Assembly: GCA_028690555.1 (NCBI GenBank)
Contig: JAQVBA010000018.1
Location: 1-18,673, forward strand
DNA from: Acholeplasmataceae bacterium
GTDB taxonomy: Bacteria; Bacillota_I; Bacilli_A; Acholeplasmatales; Acholeplasmataceae
Direction of reading: 5' to 3'
DNA length: 18,673 bases
The notes beneath the pieces were generated by a model, which was not told where the DNA came from, did no database searches, and worked only from the letters and a program-made list of their open reading frames with translations. A program made the translations under genes and the position numbers. Numbering within the stretch: position 1 is the first letter of the stretch; the number at the start of each line of letters is the position of its first letter. Of the stretch, positions 6,717-14,833 are shown one piece after another.

Positions 6717-7384
6717 TTTTCATGGATGGCATATCCAATTAGGATACCAAAACAAATATAGCATATTTTATAGGCATATACAAGTAAATCATTTGATAAA
6801 TCCATGGTATAGATGGGAAAAATATAAAATAAAAATCGAGAATCCATATTTTCTTTGATCATCGGAAATAAAAAATACAAAAGTAAAACTAAAAATCCGC
6901 GATTGATATGCTCTTTTTTGATGATAATTAAAAATAAGATGATTAAGATCAATCCATCACACCACAAATGAAGAAAAAACATAACAATTGATAAATCAAA
7001 CGCATAATATGCAGTGAAACTGATCATGAATAGATGCATTATCAAAAAGGTGAATAATAAAAAAAGAGTCATAATTAAACCATAAGCAAAAAGTTTTTTA
7101 AAATAGATTATAAATCTAGAATGATATGCATAGAGCATGTGAAAAACATTTTGATCATGATCAATCAATAACATTGTGATGGTGATAGAAAATATAAACG
7201 GATAAAATGTTTTTAAAGATAATATAAAATACATGTGGTAATACTCTTTTTCAAGTTGTTGAAGGTATACGGGTTCTTGGGTATATCCCATGAAAAAAAT
7301 CGATAACATCAAAAGCACAAAAAGACTGAAATAGACGATACGCCTTTTCCCATAAAAGACATGCATAAAGATGAGTCTAGTCAT
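6701..7384 (-). CDS. ABC-2-like permease subunit (putative)
   Basis: 227 residues, almost all hydrophobic, with about six membrane segments (roughly 16-34, 58-76, 95-120, 127-155, 160-175, 200-218). This matches the six-helix architecture of ABC-2-type exporter permeases, but no sequence motif fixes the family. The assignment rests on topology and on the overlapping ATPase gene: its ATG shares ATGA with the stop of the ATPase gene and it has no strong ribosome site, so translation is probably coupled. Short cytosolic loops are rich in Lys and Arg. The substrate is unknown. The gene ends 11 bases before the infC -35 box, with no clear terminator between them. Confidence 0.72.
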   Translation of the reverse strand: MTRLIFMHVFYGKRRIVYFSLFVLLMLSIFFMGYTQEPVYLQQLEKEYYHMYFILSLKTFYPFIFSITITMLLIDHDQNVFHMLYAYHSRFIIYFKKLFAYGLIMTLFLLFTFLIMHLFMISFTAYYAFDLSIVMFFLHLWCDGLILIILFLIIIKKEHINRGFLVLLLYFLFPMIKENMDSRFLFYIFPIYTMDLSNDLLVYAYKICYICFGILIGYAIHEKMSIY

Positions 7385-7935
7385 AAGATAATGTGTTCAT
7401 CAATGATTGATACAAAACGACTCGGCTCATGACTTGAAATCACACATCCAATCCCTTTTTCTTTTAAGGTCACAAGATGATTTATGAACCGATCTTTCAT
7501 GGATTCATCAAGGGCAGTTAAAGGTTCATCAAAAATGAGTAGATCAGCATCGCCCATAAGCGTTAAAATAATACCTAATTTTTGAAGGTTTCCCTTTGAT
7601 AACTCATGGATACTTTTATGTAAAGGTAGATCAAACATTTCGATAAGTTCCCAATCAATCATGGCTTTTTTTACCCCTGCAAAGCCTTCTAAATAAGCTT
7701 TTACTTTAATAAATGGTGGTAGACTTACCTGTTCAGGTAAATAACTGATTTTAACCTTTTTTCTTAGAACTTTTCCTTGATCTGGAACAATAAAACCTAA
7801 AATCAAACGAATTAACGTACTTTTACCAGACCCATTCTCACCACTAATTAAAATGGATTGCCCTTTCTCAATTTTTAATGTATACGTCTGATTTATATAG
7901 TTCATTTTGGCTTCAGATAGCTGAATTAAAGTCAT
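7381..7935 (-). CDS. ABC transporter ATP-binding protein
   Basis: A compact 184-residue nucleotide-binding subunit. Walker A is GENGSGKST (32-40), the Q-loop is SYLPEQVSLP, the signature is LSKGNLQK, Walker B is LLIFDEPLTALDE and the H-loop is ISSHEP. All catalytic elements are intact, so it should hydrolyse ATP. The LSKGN form is typical of ABC-2-type exporters. It is shorter than the usual 220-300 residues because it lacks the C-terminal extension. The start is uncertain: the frame can begin at GTG 7956 or ATG 7935, neither with a good ribosome site. I choose 7935 because it gives a normal first strand. It overlaps the end of the preceding gene by 23 bases and the next gene by 4. Confidence 0.9.
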   Translation of the reverse strand: MTLIQLSEAKMNYINQTYTLKIEKGQSILISGENGSGKSTLIRLILGFIVPDQGKVLRKKVKISYLPEQVSLPPFIKVKAYLEGFAGVKKAMIDWELIEMFDLPLHKSIHELSKGNLQKLGIILTLMGDADLLIFDEPLTALDESMKDRFINHLVTLKEKGIGCVISSHEPSRFVSIIDEHIIL

Positions 7936-8695
7936 AGGTATGGATGAGTGGTCCACTCATTTTAAGTAACTGATACGAATTCATATAAATAAACAAAGGA
8001 ATTTGTTGACTTGTTCCATCGGTAAAAATAATCTCAATTGGAAAGGATTGAAAAACAAAAGGCTCATCATCAATATATAAATATAAAATGTCGTCTTTGA
8101 TTTGAAATTTCTCAGAATAGTTAAATCCATCAAAGAAACCTTTAATGTCATGATGAAGCTCAAAAAATCCGATTTCAACGCAGCCAATACGTTCAAAAAT
8201 CGTTTGATCTACTTTTACTCCAGATAACGTCTTCCACTCCAAATATCCGTCCGTTGGACGACTCGGTGAGATTGAAATTTTCCCAATCTTTAACTCATAG
8301 GTTTCACCATTGATACAATGGATTTCAAATATGGCATCATGGATTTGAACTGTTTGATCAAATGTTGGTAACTTTAAATCATAAAGGTAAATCTCATAAG
8401 TTTGATTTAAGTAAACTTCGCTCCCTTGATCATGTATTTTTTCTAGACTCACATCCATGTCGATTTCATCACTACCACTCGTGATTTTCAAAGTTTCAAT
8501 CGATTCAGGGTGTTGAATCGGATGCTCACCTTTGATATAAATCATAATGCCTAACGTAGGTTCATCATCCATGATGGTATAGGCAGTTTCAATTGTTAAA
8601 ATCTCTGGATCTACATTTTGTTGATCCAAATAGATTAAAAACCCAATTGCACCAAAGACAATCACAATCAAACTATAAAAAAGTAGTTTTTTCAT
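7913..8695 (-). CDS. Membrane-anchored extracytoplasmic protein of unknown function
   Basis: 260 residues, not recognised. MKKLLFYS and a hydrophobic stretch to residue ~22 form an uncleaved anchor or signal peptide; I see no lipobox. The rest is acidic and rich in alternating hydrophobic residues (for example DILYLYIDDEPFVF), as in beta-sandwich exported domains. Its ATG shares ATGA with the stop of the upstream secreted-protein gene, and it overlaps the ATPase gene. The four genes are therefore one translationally coupled unit. It may be an accessory or substrate-handling subunit of the transporter. That is inference from context only. Confidence 0.72.
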   Translation of the reverse strand: MKKLLFYSLIVIVFGAIGFLIYLDQQNVDPEILTIETAYTIMDDEPTLGIMIYIKGEHPIQHPESIETLKITSGSDEIDMDVSLEKIHDQGSEVYLNQTYEIYLYDLKLPTFDQTVQIHDAIFEIHCINGETYELKIGKISISPSRPTDGYLEWKTLSGVKVDQTIFERIGCVEIGFFELHHDIKGFFDGFNYSEKFQIKDDILYLYIDDEPFVFQSFPIEIIFTDGTSQQIPLFIYMNSYQLLKMSGPLIHTYDFNSAI

Positions 8696-9318
8696 ATGCG
8701 AACCTTCTCTAAGCGCTGGTATTGGGTTGTCACTAAAAAGATTTCATAACCACCACGCATGGTTCTAATAAATCCCCAGTAAAAAGCAGCAACCCCATTG
8801 GTGATTTTTCCTTCCCCATAAATATAGAGATCAACACGTGTCCCCGGATCTACTTTTAATTTAATTTCATACGTTTCGCTTTCTTCTTTTGTGTTGGTAT
8901 AATCTGAGGATAACTTTAAAGATCCATCTAAATTGTTTTTAAATCCTTGTTTATCGCCAGTCGTTTTAAAACCAATCGTTCCACTTGCAGAAAGTGCAAT
9001 CTTTTTGGTTTCCTTTTTCTTATACTGATAAGTATAATCAATCGCGGTATATCCATCATTATGATAAGAAAAAAGCGTTTCAGTGATGTAATAAACTTTG
9101 GTATCCCGATTCACTTCATGAATTCGCCAACCAATGAATTTTCGTTTATTCACATGCTCATAATAATCTTTGTAATCTTCATCTGTAAAATCACTCAGAA
9201 GTTTACCATCTTCAATCGTTAGACTTTCATAACTTTTATACGCCGAAGATGCTTCACTTAAAAATGGACATATGACACTTAAGATCAATGCAAGTAATCC
9301 AAAATAAATCATTTTCAT
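8692..9318 (-). CDS. Secreted beta-rich protein of unknown function, first gene of the ABC unit
   Basis: 208 residues, not recognised. A clear signal peptide (hydrophobic residues ~4-18, likely cleavage after LSEA or SSA) is followed by a polar domain. The middle is a Gly/Ser/Thr/Lys-rich run with alternating residues (ASGTIGFKTTGDKQGF, then SLKLSSDYTNTKEESE). Next come VDPGTRVDLYIYGEG, KITNGVAAF and RGGYEIFLVTTQYQRLEKV. The alternating stretch followed by a PGT-type turn is loosely like amphipathic strands of aerolysin-type beta-pore proteins. I treat this only as a shape resemblance. The start is sound: TAGGAGGT lies 9 bases upstream. It leads a four-gene unit with an ABC transporter, so it may be that transporter's cargo or partner. 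I find no convincing promoter in 9319-9368. Confidence 0.75.
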   Translation of the reverse strand: MKMIYFGLLALILSVICPFLSEASSAYKSYESLTIEDGKLLSDFTDEDYKDYYEHVNKRKFIGWRIHEVNRDTKVYYITETLFSYHNDGYTAIDYTYQYKKKETKKIALSASGTIGFKTTGDKQGFKNNLDGSLKLSSDYTNTKEESETYEIKLKVDPGTRVDLYIYGEGKITNGVAAFYWGFIRTMRGGYEIFLVTTQYQRLEKVRI

Positions 9319-9368
9319 CTCTTTTTACCTCCTAACCTATATTAGGCATAAAAATTGAGGATTACTTT

Positions 9369-9395
9369 AAAAAAAATGACTCGATTGAGTCATTT
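9369..9395 (-). terminator. Intrinsic terminator of the pgm-pepP unit
   Basis: A perfect 9-bp stem AAATGACTC/GAGTCATTT (9395-9387, 9382-9374) with a 4-base loop runs into eight T's. The TGA stop codon of the aminopeptidase gene lies within the stem. Confidence 0.92.
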
Positions 9396-10643
9396 CTTCA
9401 TTTGTGCTTCAATATCTGAAACGGATTTTAAAATATCTTTGGTTAAATTGATGATGCCATCTTTTGTCACCAAGATATCATCTTCGATTCTGATGCCGAT
9501 TCCTTCTTCAGCGATATATAATCCAGGTTCAACCGTAATGATAGCTCCAACTGGAATAGGTTTTGCATAATTACCTACATCATGAACATCTAGGCCAAGA
9601 TAATGTCCTAAACTATGATAATAGTATTTCATGATGTCTTCATCTTTTTCGATTAAGCCTAATCGTTTTGCTCCATCAATCAAGATTTGTTTCCCGTAAT
9701 CATTAAACTCTTTTAAAGAAACTCCAGGTTTTAACCATGCAATCGTTTTTTCATTTGCTTCTAAGACGACTTCATAAACTTCTTTTTGACGTTTTGTAAA
9801 CTTTCCATTGATTGGATAAGTTCTTGAAACATCTGATGCATATTGTTCATATTTAACCCCTAAGTCAAAAAGAATTAAATCATTGTCTTTCATCTCAGCA
9901 TTATTATCTACATAATGAAGAACAGTAGCATTTTTACCACTTGCAGCAATCGTATCAAATGATGGTGTCGTTTGATGCATGTTTAAGACATAATTATATG
10001 ATGCTTCGGCTTCAAATTCCTTCATGCCTGGCTTTAAATGCTTTTGGGTGAATTCTAAAGCTTTTTTCGTGATTTCAGCAGCTTTTTTAATCATTTCAAC
10101 TTCATCATCATCTTTAATGGTGCGTAGTTCTGCTAAAATCATTTGATTGGTCTTAATCGTTAATGCTGGATATAAATTTGAAAGTTTCTTTTGAAAACTT
10201 ATCGCATCCGTATCATTTTGTGTCATACTTTGACGTTCTAAATCAAAATAAGCAACATCAATTAATCCAAAAATCGCTCTTCTTGAAACTTGAAGGAGCT
10301 GACCGATAAATGTATCTAAGGTTTTAATATCTTTAACATTTTCCAATTTGATTTGACTGATTTTTGAAGCTTCTTCAAACGATAAACCTGCACCATCCCA
10401 TAAAGCTTTCACAGGATCAAATCCTTCGATGAATAAATAGCTTTCTAGATTGTTTTCGCCTTTAGCAATCACTAAGACTGCATTTTGTTGATTAATCCCT
10501 GAAAGGTAATAAAAATTGCGGTTCACTTCAAATGGATAATGTTGATCAGCTGATTTTTGAGGTGCATGTCCTGCAAAAAAGAAACTTAAGGATTGGTCTA
10601 ATACGTGTGTTGCATAACTTTGTCTTCTTTTTTCAAAATTCAT
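9390..10643 (-). CDS. pepP: Xaa-Pro aminopeptidase (M24 family, aminopeptidase P)
   Basis: 417 residues. It removes an N-terminal residue preceding proline from peptides, in the cytosol, using two metal ions. The N-terminal AMP_N domain (~1-130) begins MNFEKRRQSYATHV and includes NRNFYYLSGI. The pita-bread catalytic domain supplies the metal ligands: two Asp in LFDLG and YASDVSRT, His in HSLGHYLGLDVHDVG, Glu in TVEPGLY and Glu in GIRIEDD. All are present, so it should be active. The frame extends nine codons upstream into the end of the phosphoglucomutase gene. The ATG at 10643 has AAGGAG 6 bases upstream and matches the family start. It lies 10 bases after the mutase gene, with which it forms an operon. 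The family call is very secure. Confidence 0.93.
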   Translation of the reverse strand: MNFEKRRQSYATHVLDQSLSFFFAGHAPQKSADQHYPFEVNRNFYYLSGINQQNAVLVIAKGENNLESYLFIEGFDPVKALWDGAGLSFEEASKISQIKLENVKDIKTLDTFIGQLLQVSRRAIFGLIDVAYFDLERQSMTQNDTDAISFQKKLSNLYPALTIKTNQMILAELRTIKDDDEVEMIKKAAEITKKALEFTQKHLKPGMKEFEAEASYNYVLNMHQTTPSFDTIAASGKNATVLHYVDNNAEMKDNDLILFDLGVKYEQYASDVSRTYPINGKFTKRQKEVYEVVLEANEKTIAWLKPGVSLKEFNDYGKQILIDGAKRLGLIEKDEDIMKYYYHSLGHYLGLDVHDVGNYAKPIPVGAIITVEPGLYIAEEGIGIRIEDDILVTKDGIINLTKDILKSVSDIEAQMKK

Positions 10644-10653
10644 TTTTTTCTCC

Positions 10654-12324
10654 TTACTCGATACGTTCAATATCTTGTTTTATTTTTTGATTAATACCAT
10701 CGATAAATGCTTTTGCATCTGCGATGGATTTATGTTTAGTTCCATAATATATTTTAATCTTTGGTTCTGTTCCTGAAGGTCTAAAGACAATCCAAGTATC
10801 GTTTTCATAAACATATTTTAAAACATTTGATGTTGGATAATCGAGCTTGGTTTCTTTTTCATCTTCAACATGAATACCTTTTAAGACATCATCCATATAG
10901 AGTAATTTCTTTTGGTGTAAGACTGGTGGATTAGCGCGGTAATATTCCATGATCTTATCAATCTTTTCAACCCCTGAAATGCCTTTTAATGTAATGCTTT
11001 GAGTGTATTCGACATAATAGCCGTAAATCTTATAGATATGCTCTAAATAATCAATTAAAGTCATACCTCTATTTTTCATGACATTGCTAATTTCAGCAAG
11101 TAAATAAACCGCTTGAACAGCGTCTTTATCACGAACAAAATCTAAGACTAAGCTACCATATGATTCTTCACAACCAAACATATAAGCCCCAACATCTTTA
11201 TTCTTTTCTGCTTGTTCGCCGATGAATTTAAACCCGGTTAATGTTGTTACAACATCCATCCCATATGATTTTGCAATTCTTGGAATTAAATCAGTCGTCA
11301 CATTCGTCGTATAAACAAATCCTTTTTTAGGGAGTAAATCACGTTTTTTCTTTTCATCCAGTAAATAGAATAATTCAATGGCTGCTGTTTGATTTCCAGT
11401 CAGTAACATAAATTCATTATTGTGTTTAACCGCAATTCCTAAACGATCTGCATCAGGATCTGTCACCATAACGATGTCAGCTTTAATTTCTTTTGCATAT
11501 TCAATCGAATATTCAAAAGCTAATGCTTCTTCTGGATTGGATGATCTCGTTTTAGAAAATGTTGGATCAACCATGAGTTGTGGGGTGTATATATTGAGAT
11601 CATACCCCATTTTTGTTAAAAATTTCGGAATGATTGGCCCACCAGTTCCATGAAGTGGTGAATAAGCAATTTTAACACTTCTCGGTTCATCACTATTTAT
11701 TGCAATCTTTTTGACATCTTCTAAATAGATCCAATCAAAATCATCTTCGATATAATGAATTAAATCATTTTCTAATGTTTTCACATCAAAAATATTTTCA
11801 ATCTTTAAGATTTCTTCAACGACACGAATGGCATCATGAGGGTTTAATTGTGCACCAGTTTTATCATAGGCTTTATAACCGTTGTATTCTTTTGGATTAT
11901 GGGAGGCTGTAATCATAATCCCGCCTGCACAATCAAAATGTCGAACTGCATAAGATAACATCGGTGTCGGTCTTAAATTGCGGTATACATAAGATTTAAT
12001 CCCACAATATGCTAAGACCTTCGCACTTTCAATCGCAAACACACGGGAATCTTTCCGATTATCATAACTAATTGCAACCCCACCATCGATTTTTTCACCT
12101 AATAAATAGTTGGCAAACCCTAAGGTTGCACGTCTGATGGTATAGAGATTAATCCGGTTTGTCCCAACGCCCATAAGCCCTCTTAGACCACCGGTTCCAA
12201 ATTCTAAATCACGATAAAATGCCTCTTTGATGTCATCATCAGAGAGTTCATTCAGTTCTTTTTTTAATGCTTCATCAAGGCTTTCATATGCCTTCCATTC
12301 GTTATATCTTTTTAAATGTTCCAT
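10654..12324 (-). CDS. Phosphoglucomutase/phosphomannomutase
   Basis: 556 residues of the alpha-D-phosphohexomutase family, which interconverts hexose 1- and 6-phosphates through a phosphoserine enzyme and supplies sugar nucleotides and glycolysis. All four domain motifs are intact: ITASHNPKEYNGYK (catalytic Ser141), VTDPDADRLG (Mg loop), GCEESYGS (sugar-binding) and FRPSGTEPKIKIYY (phosphate-binding). The size fits the long bacterial branch such as Bacillus PgcA. Whether glucose or mannose is preferred cannot be told. An ATG six codons upstream (12342) overlaps the TATAAT box and cannot be in the transcript. I start at 12324, where GGTGAT, complementary to the 16S rRNA tail, lies 3 bases before the ATG. 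It is first in an operon with pepP. Confidence 0.93.
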   Translation of the reverse strand: MEHLKRYNEWKAYESLDEALKKELNELSDDDIKEAFYRDLEFGTGGLRGLMGVGTNRINLYTIRRATLGFANYLLGEKIDGGVAISYDNRKDSRVFAIESAKVLAYCGIKSYVYRNLRPTPMLSYAVRHFDCAGGIMITASHNPKEYNGYKAYDKTGAQLNPHDAIRVVEEILKIENIFDVKTLENDLIHYIEDDFDWIYLEDVKKIAINSDEPRSVKIAYSPLHGTGGPIIPKFLTKMGYDLNIYTPQLMVDPTFSKTRSSNPEEALAFEYSIEYAKEIKADIVMVTDPDADRLGIAVKHNNEFMLLTGNQTAAIELFYLLDEKKKRDLLPKKGFVYTTNVTTDLIPRIAKSYGMDVVTTLTGFKFIGEQAEKNKDVGAYMFGCEESYGSLVLDFVRDKDAVQAVYLLAEISNVMKNRGMTLIDYLEHIYKIYGYYVEYTQSITLKGISGVEKIDKIMEYYRANPPVLHQKKLLYMDDVLKGIHVEDEKETKLDYPTSNVLKYVYENDTWIVFRPSGTEPKIKIYYGTKHKSIADAKAFIDGINQKIKQDIERIE

Positions 12325-12340
12325 CTTATCACCCACATTC

Positions 12341-12346
12341 ATTATA
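12341..12346 (-). promoter_or_regulatory. -10 box of the pgm-pepP operon
   Basis: A perfect TATAAT lies 16 bases before the mutase start, just after the coaX terminator. The -35 is poor (TTATTT or GTTATT inside the terminator T-run). Transcription would start near 12335, leaving a leader of only about ten bases. Confidence 0.55.
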
Positions 12347-12357
12347 CCTTATCTTAT

Positions 12358-12386
12358 AAAAAAAATAACCAGAAGTCTGGCTATTT
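12358..12386 (-). terminator. Intrinsic terminator of panT-coaX
   Basis: The 10-bp stem AAATAGCCAG/CTGGTTATTT (12386-12377, 12372-12363, one G-T pair) has a 4-base loop. Including the stem end, it finishes in eight T's. The TAG stop of coaX is part of the stem. Confidence 0.92.
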
Positions 12387-13136
12387 TAGGAGTGGTTCGT
12401 TTCTTAAATAGATTTTTAATAAGCCCTTGAGCACTAAATCTGGATCTCTTTCAAGGGGTGCAAAGACTAATGGTGCAATCGTCTCTGAGAGTCCTCCTGT
12501 TAAAATGATATTGAATGATTCATTCACTTCATTTTTAATCCGTTCAATAAGTCCATCAACTTGAGCAGCAACACCATATGTCACCCCAGATTGCATACAA
12601 GAAATTGTATTAGTTCCAAGTACTTTTTTAGGAACTTCAATATCGATATCCGGAAGTAATGCTGTTTGTCCAACGAGTGCTTTAATCGAAATATTGACAC
12701 CTGGTGTAATAATCACACCTTTAATGGTTTTATTTTTAACATAAATATATTTAATGGCAGTCCCTAAATCAATGACTAAAGAAGGGTGATCAATCTCTTC
12801 AACGGCCACGGCATCACAAATTAAATCCGCTCCAACTTCTCTTGGATTATCGGTTTTGATATTTAATCCAGTTTTCACACCAGGACCGATGATTAAAGGT
12901 TCTAAATTCAATCTTTTTTGGGAAATTTCTTTGAGCTTTTCAGTCATACGGGGAACGACAGAGGAGATTGCGACTGCTTCAATATCTTTTGGATGAAAAA
13001 AATTCTTCATTTGAAGCCAGTATTCATCCGCTGTTTTAGAGACTTCTGTATTTAATCTAATCGTGCTTAAAATAGATATTTTATCGGATAATCCAATCGA
13101 TACGTTTGTATTTCCAACATCAAATAATAAAATCAT
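12381..13136 (-). CDS. coaX: Type III pantothenate kinase
   Basis: 251 residues. It phosphorylates pantothenate with ATP, the first step of coenzyme A synthesis. Family motifs: MILLFDVGNTNVSIGL (phosphate loop, Asp6), PREVGADLICDAV around Asp104 and VIDLGTAIKY with Asp123, followed by GVIITPGVNIS. Type III kinases need a monovalent cation and are not inhibited by CoA. GGTGAT lies 3 bases upstream of the ATG, close but complementary to the 16S tail. The gene begins 14 bases after the putative pantothenate transporter gene, so import and first phosphorylation appear coupled. Conserved length; nothing missing. Confidence 0.93.
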   Translation of the reverse strand: MILLFDVGNTNVSIGLSDKISILSTIRLNTEVSKTADEYWLQMKNFFHPKDIEAVAISSVVPRMTEKLKEISQKRLNLEPLIIGPGVKTGLNIKTDNPREVGADLICDAVAVEEIDHPSLVIDLGTAIKYIYVKNKTIKGVIITPGVNISIKALVGQTALLPDIDIEVPKKVLGTNTISCMQSGVTYGVAAQVDGLIERIKNEVNESFNIILTGGLSETIAPLVFAPLERDPDLVLKGLLKIYLRNEPLLK

Positions 13137-13150
13137 GGAATCACCTATAT

Positions 13151-13909
13151 TTATCTTTCTTGAATTTGTTTTAACGCAATGATAATGGGTGTACCTATGA
13201 TCGCTGCAAGCAATGCTTCAACTAACCCATTGGTGACTGCAATCGTTACTAATATCCCAATGACATCTTCCGTTTGAAAAAGATCATACATCAGCTGTTT
13301 TGAAAATAGTAAAATTGAAAATAACACAAGTAATGTATGAACCACCGTAGAGATTAACATCACCGAAGGATATAAGACGCGATCTTTACTTTCACCTTTA
13401 ATAAAACCAAAATAAAAGGTTAAGAGTAAGGAAGTAATCACTAATGCGACAAAATTTAACCAAGAGGTATTCCATCCCGTGAAGGTCGCAATCGCATTTG
13501 AGGCATAAAAAACACTAACGATTGAAATCAATGAAACAAATCCAAAGATATAGACATCACCTTTTTTAGATTTATCGAATACCAATTTTAATCCTTTGAA
13601 AATTAAAATTGCTAAGATGACAAAAATTAGTCTAGGTAAGATCGATACGAGTGGATTGATAAACGCAATCGCTAATCCGGTATTGACTTGAACCGCTTTT
13701 AACATCGAGCCAAGTCCAAAGATTAACCCTAAAACAATCGAATGTTTAATGGGCAATAAGAAAACGCCGATCAGCACAGGGATATGAATGAGTGTGAGTT
13801 CTGTAATCCCAATTAAAATATATCCAAGGGATGGAACAAACGTCATTACTAAGATTATCGCCGCAAATACCGAAGTCAGCGCTAAGTCACGCACTTGATT
13901 TCTTTTCAT
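13151..13909 (-). CDS. panT: ECF transporter S component, probable pantothenate uptake (PanT-like)
   Basis: 252 residues with about seven membrane segments. The N-terminal pattern RDLALTSVFAAIILVMTF, then ITELTLIHIPVLIGVFLLP, then INPLVSILPR matches the substrate-binding S components of energy-coupling-factor transporters in the branch that includes PanT. S components bind a vitamin and rely on a shared EcfAA'T module, which is not encoded here. Pantothenate specificity is inferred from the family and from the coaX gene 14 bases downstream. The segment 105-165 is longer and less typical than I would expect, so the exact substrate is less certain. The start is clear: AAGGAG lies 8 bases before the ATG, and a good promoter lies about 45 bases further up. 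No vitamin riboswitch is recognisable in the ~39-base leader. Confidence 0.82.
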   Translation of the reverse strand: MKRNQVRDLALTSVFAAIILVMTFVPSLGYILIGITELTLIHIPVLIGVFLLPIKHSIVLGLIFGLGSMLKAVQVNTGLAIAFINPLVSILPRLIFVILAILIFKGLKLVFDKSKKGDVYIFGFVSLISIVSVFYASNAIATFTGWNTSWLNFVALVITSLLLTFYFGFIKGESKDRVLYPSVMLISTVVHTLLVLFSILLFSKQLMYDLFQTEDVIGILVTIAVTNGLVEALLAAIIGTPIIIALKQIQER

Positions 13910-13954
13910 ATAAATTCTCCTTTTTAGGCCTCTAAGGGTCCCCTAAGTGATTTT

Positions 13955-13983
13955 ATTATAACGCTTATTTATGATTTTTACAA
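13955..13983 (-). promoter_or_regulatory. Promoter of panT-coaX
   Basis: Minus-strand TTGTAA (13983-13978), a 17-base spacer and perfect TATAAT (13960-13955). Transcription should start near 13948, leaving a 39-base leader with short partial repeats (CTTAGGGG, CCCTTAG) but no known riboswitch. Confidence 0.82.
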
Positions 13984-13984
13984 G

Positions 13985-14013
13985 AAAAAGGGGCTATTCG
14001 CGATAAGAACCCC
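13985..14013 (-). terminator. Intrinsic terminator at the end of the trmB-M42-aldo/keto reductase operon
   Basis: GGGG/CCCC (14013-14010, 13993-13990) is extended by T-G, T-A and, past one mismatch, two T-A pairs. Five T's follow. It includes the last codons and TAG stop of the reductase gene, and the panT promoter begins 2 bases beyond. Confidence 0.75.
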
Positions 14014-14833
14014 ATGGGGTGTTATCCGGATCAGAATACACACGATTTCCACGATTTAAGTGATTGATGGCTTCCATTTCTTCATGGGATAATGTAATGA
14101 ATTGTGACTGGAAGTTTTCTAAAATTCTTGATGGTGTCACCGATTTAGGAATCATGAAAATGCCTCTTTGAAGACCCCATGCAACCACAATATTTGCAAT
14201 CGATACATTGTGGCGATGTGCAATCATATCGAGTGTATCCAAATAAGGTGCTTTAAAGATTCCACCTTTCATGAGTGGACCATAAGATGTCATCATGATA
14301 TTTTTTGAATCTAAGTAAGCTTTGAGTGGCACTTGAGATAGACCTGGATGACATTCGACTTGGTTCATCATCGGGACGATTTTTGCAGTCTTAAGTAAAG
14401 CTTCAATGTGATGTCTTTGGAAGTTTGAAACTCCAATGGCACGCACACGTTTTTGTGCATAGAGCTTTTCTAGATGTGCCCATGTTCTTGCTGTAATCTC
14501 ATCATCATGATTTGGCCAGTGAATTAAATAGAGATCCACATAATCAGTTTGTAGCTTTCTTAAAGACTCATTAAATGCTTTTTCCATATTGGCTTCACTA
14601 GAAAATCCCCAATACTTGGTTGTAATAAAGATTTCTTCTCTTGGAATCTTTGAATCTTTAATCGCTTGACCAACCATTTCTTCATTATTATAAATCTGTG
14701 CGGTATCGATATGACGATAACCGACTTCAAGTGCGTATTTTACCGTTTCATACGCTTCTGATGAATCCGTGATTCTAAATGTTCCAATGCCAAGTTGTGG
14801 CATTTTAACACCATTTGGTAATGTTTTAATCAT
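13994..14833 (-). CDS. Aldo/keto reductase
   Basis: 279 residues, a single-domain NADPH-dependent oxidoreductase with a TIM barrel, near the 2,5-diketogluconate reductase group by its motifs. The catalytic tetrad is complete: Asp43 and Tyr48 (IDTAQIYNN), Lys73 (ITTKYW) and His105 (LIHWPN). IGVSNFQ and the cofactor-contact IPKSVTPSRILEN are also present, and the tail NRGNRVYSDPDNTPW is typical. It probably reduces small carbonyls such as methylglyoxal or sugar aldehydes. The real substrate cannot be read from sequence. Its ATG shares ATGA with the stop of the M42 gene, and GGAGG lies 8 bases upstream, so it is tightly coupled to that gene. Confidence 0.93.
   Translation of the reverse strand: MIKTLPNGVKMPQLGIGTFRITDSSEAYETVKYALEVGYRHIDTAQIYNNEEMVGQAIKDSKIPREEIFITTKYWGFSSEANMEKAFNESLRKLQTDYVDLYLIHWPNHDDEITARTWAHLEKLYAQKRVRAIGVSNFQRHHIEALLKTAKIVPMMNQVECHPGLSQVPLKAYLDSKNIMMTSYGPLMKGGIFKAPYLDTLDMIAHRHNVSIANIVVAWGLQRGIFMIPKSVTPSRILENFQSQFITLSHEEMEAINHLNRGNRVYSDPDNTPWGSYRE

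Noticed and set aside
6658..6858. Plus-strand frame of 66 codons at the infC promoter
   Set aside because: It crosses the infC promoter and the permease 3' end, has no ribosome site, and its composition is an antisense reflection of the permease.
7981..8196. Minus-strand frame of 71 codons within the membrane-anchored protein gene
   Set aside because: It is an alternative frame fully inside the 260-residue gene, with no ribosome site.
13910..13954. Vitamin riboswitch in the panT leader
   Set aside because: The leader is only ~39 bases with partial repeats; no known riboswitch core fits.
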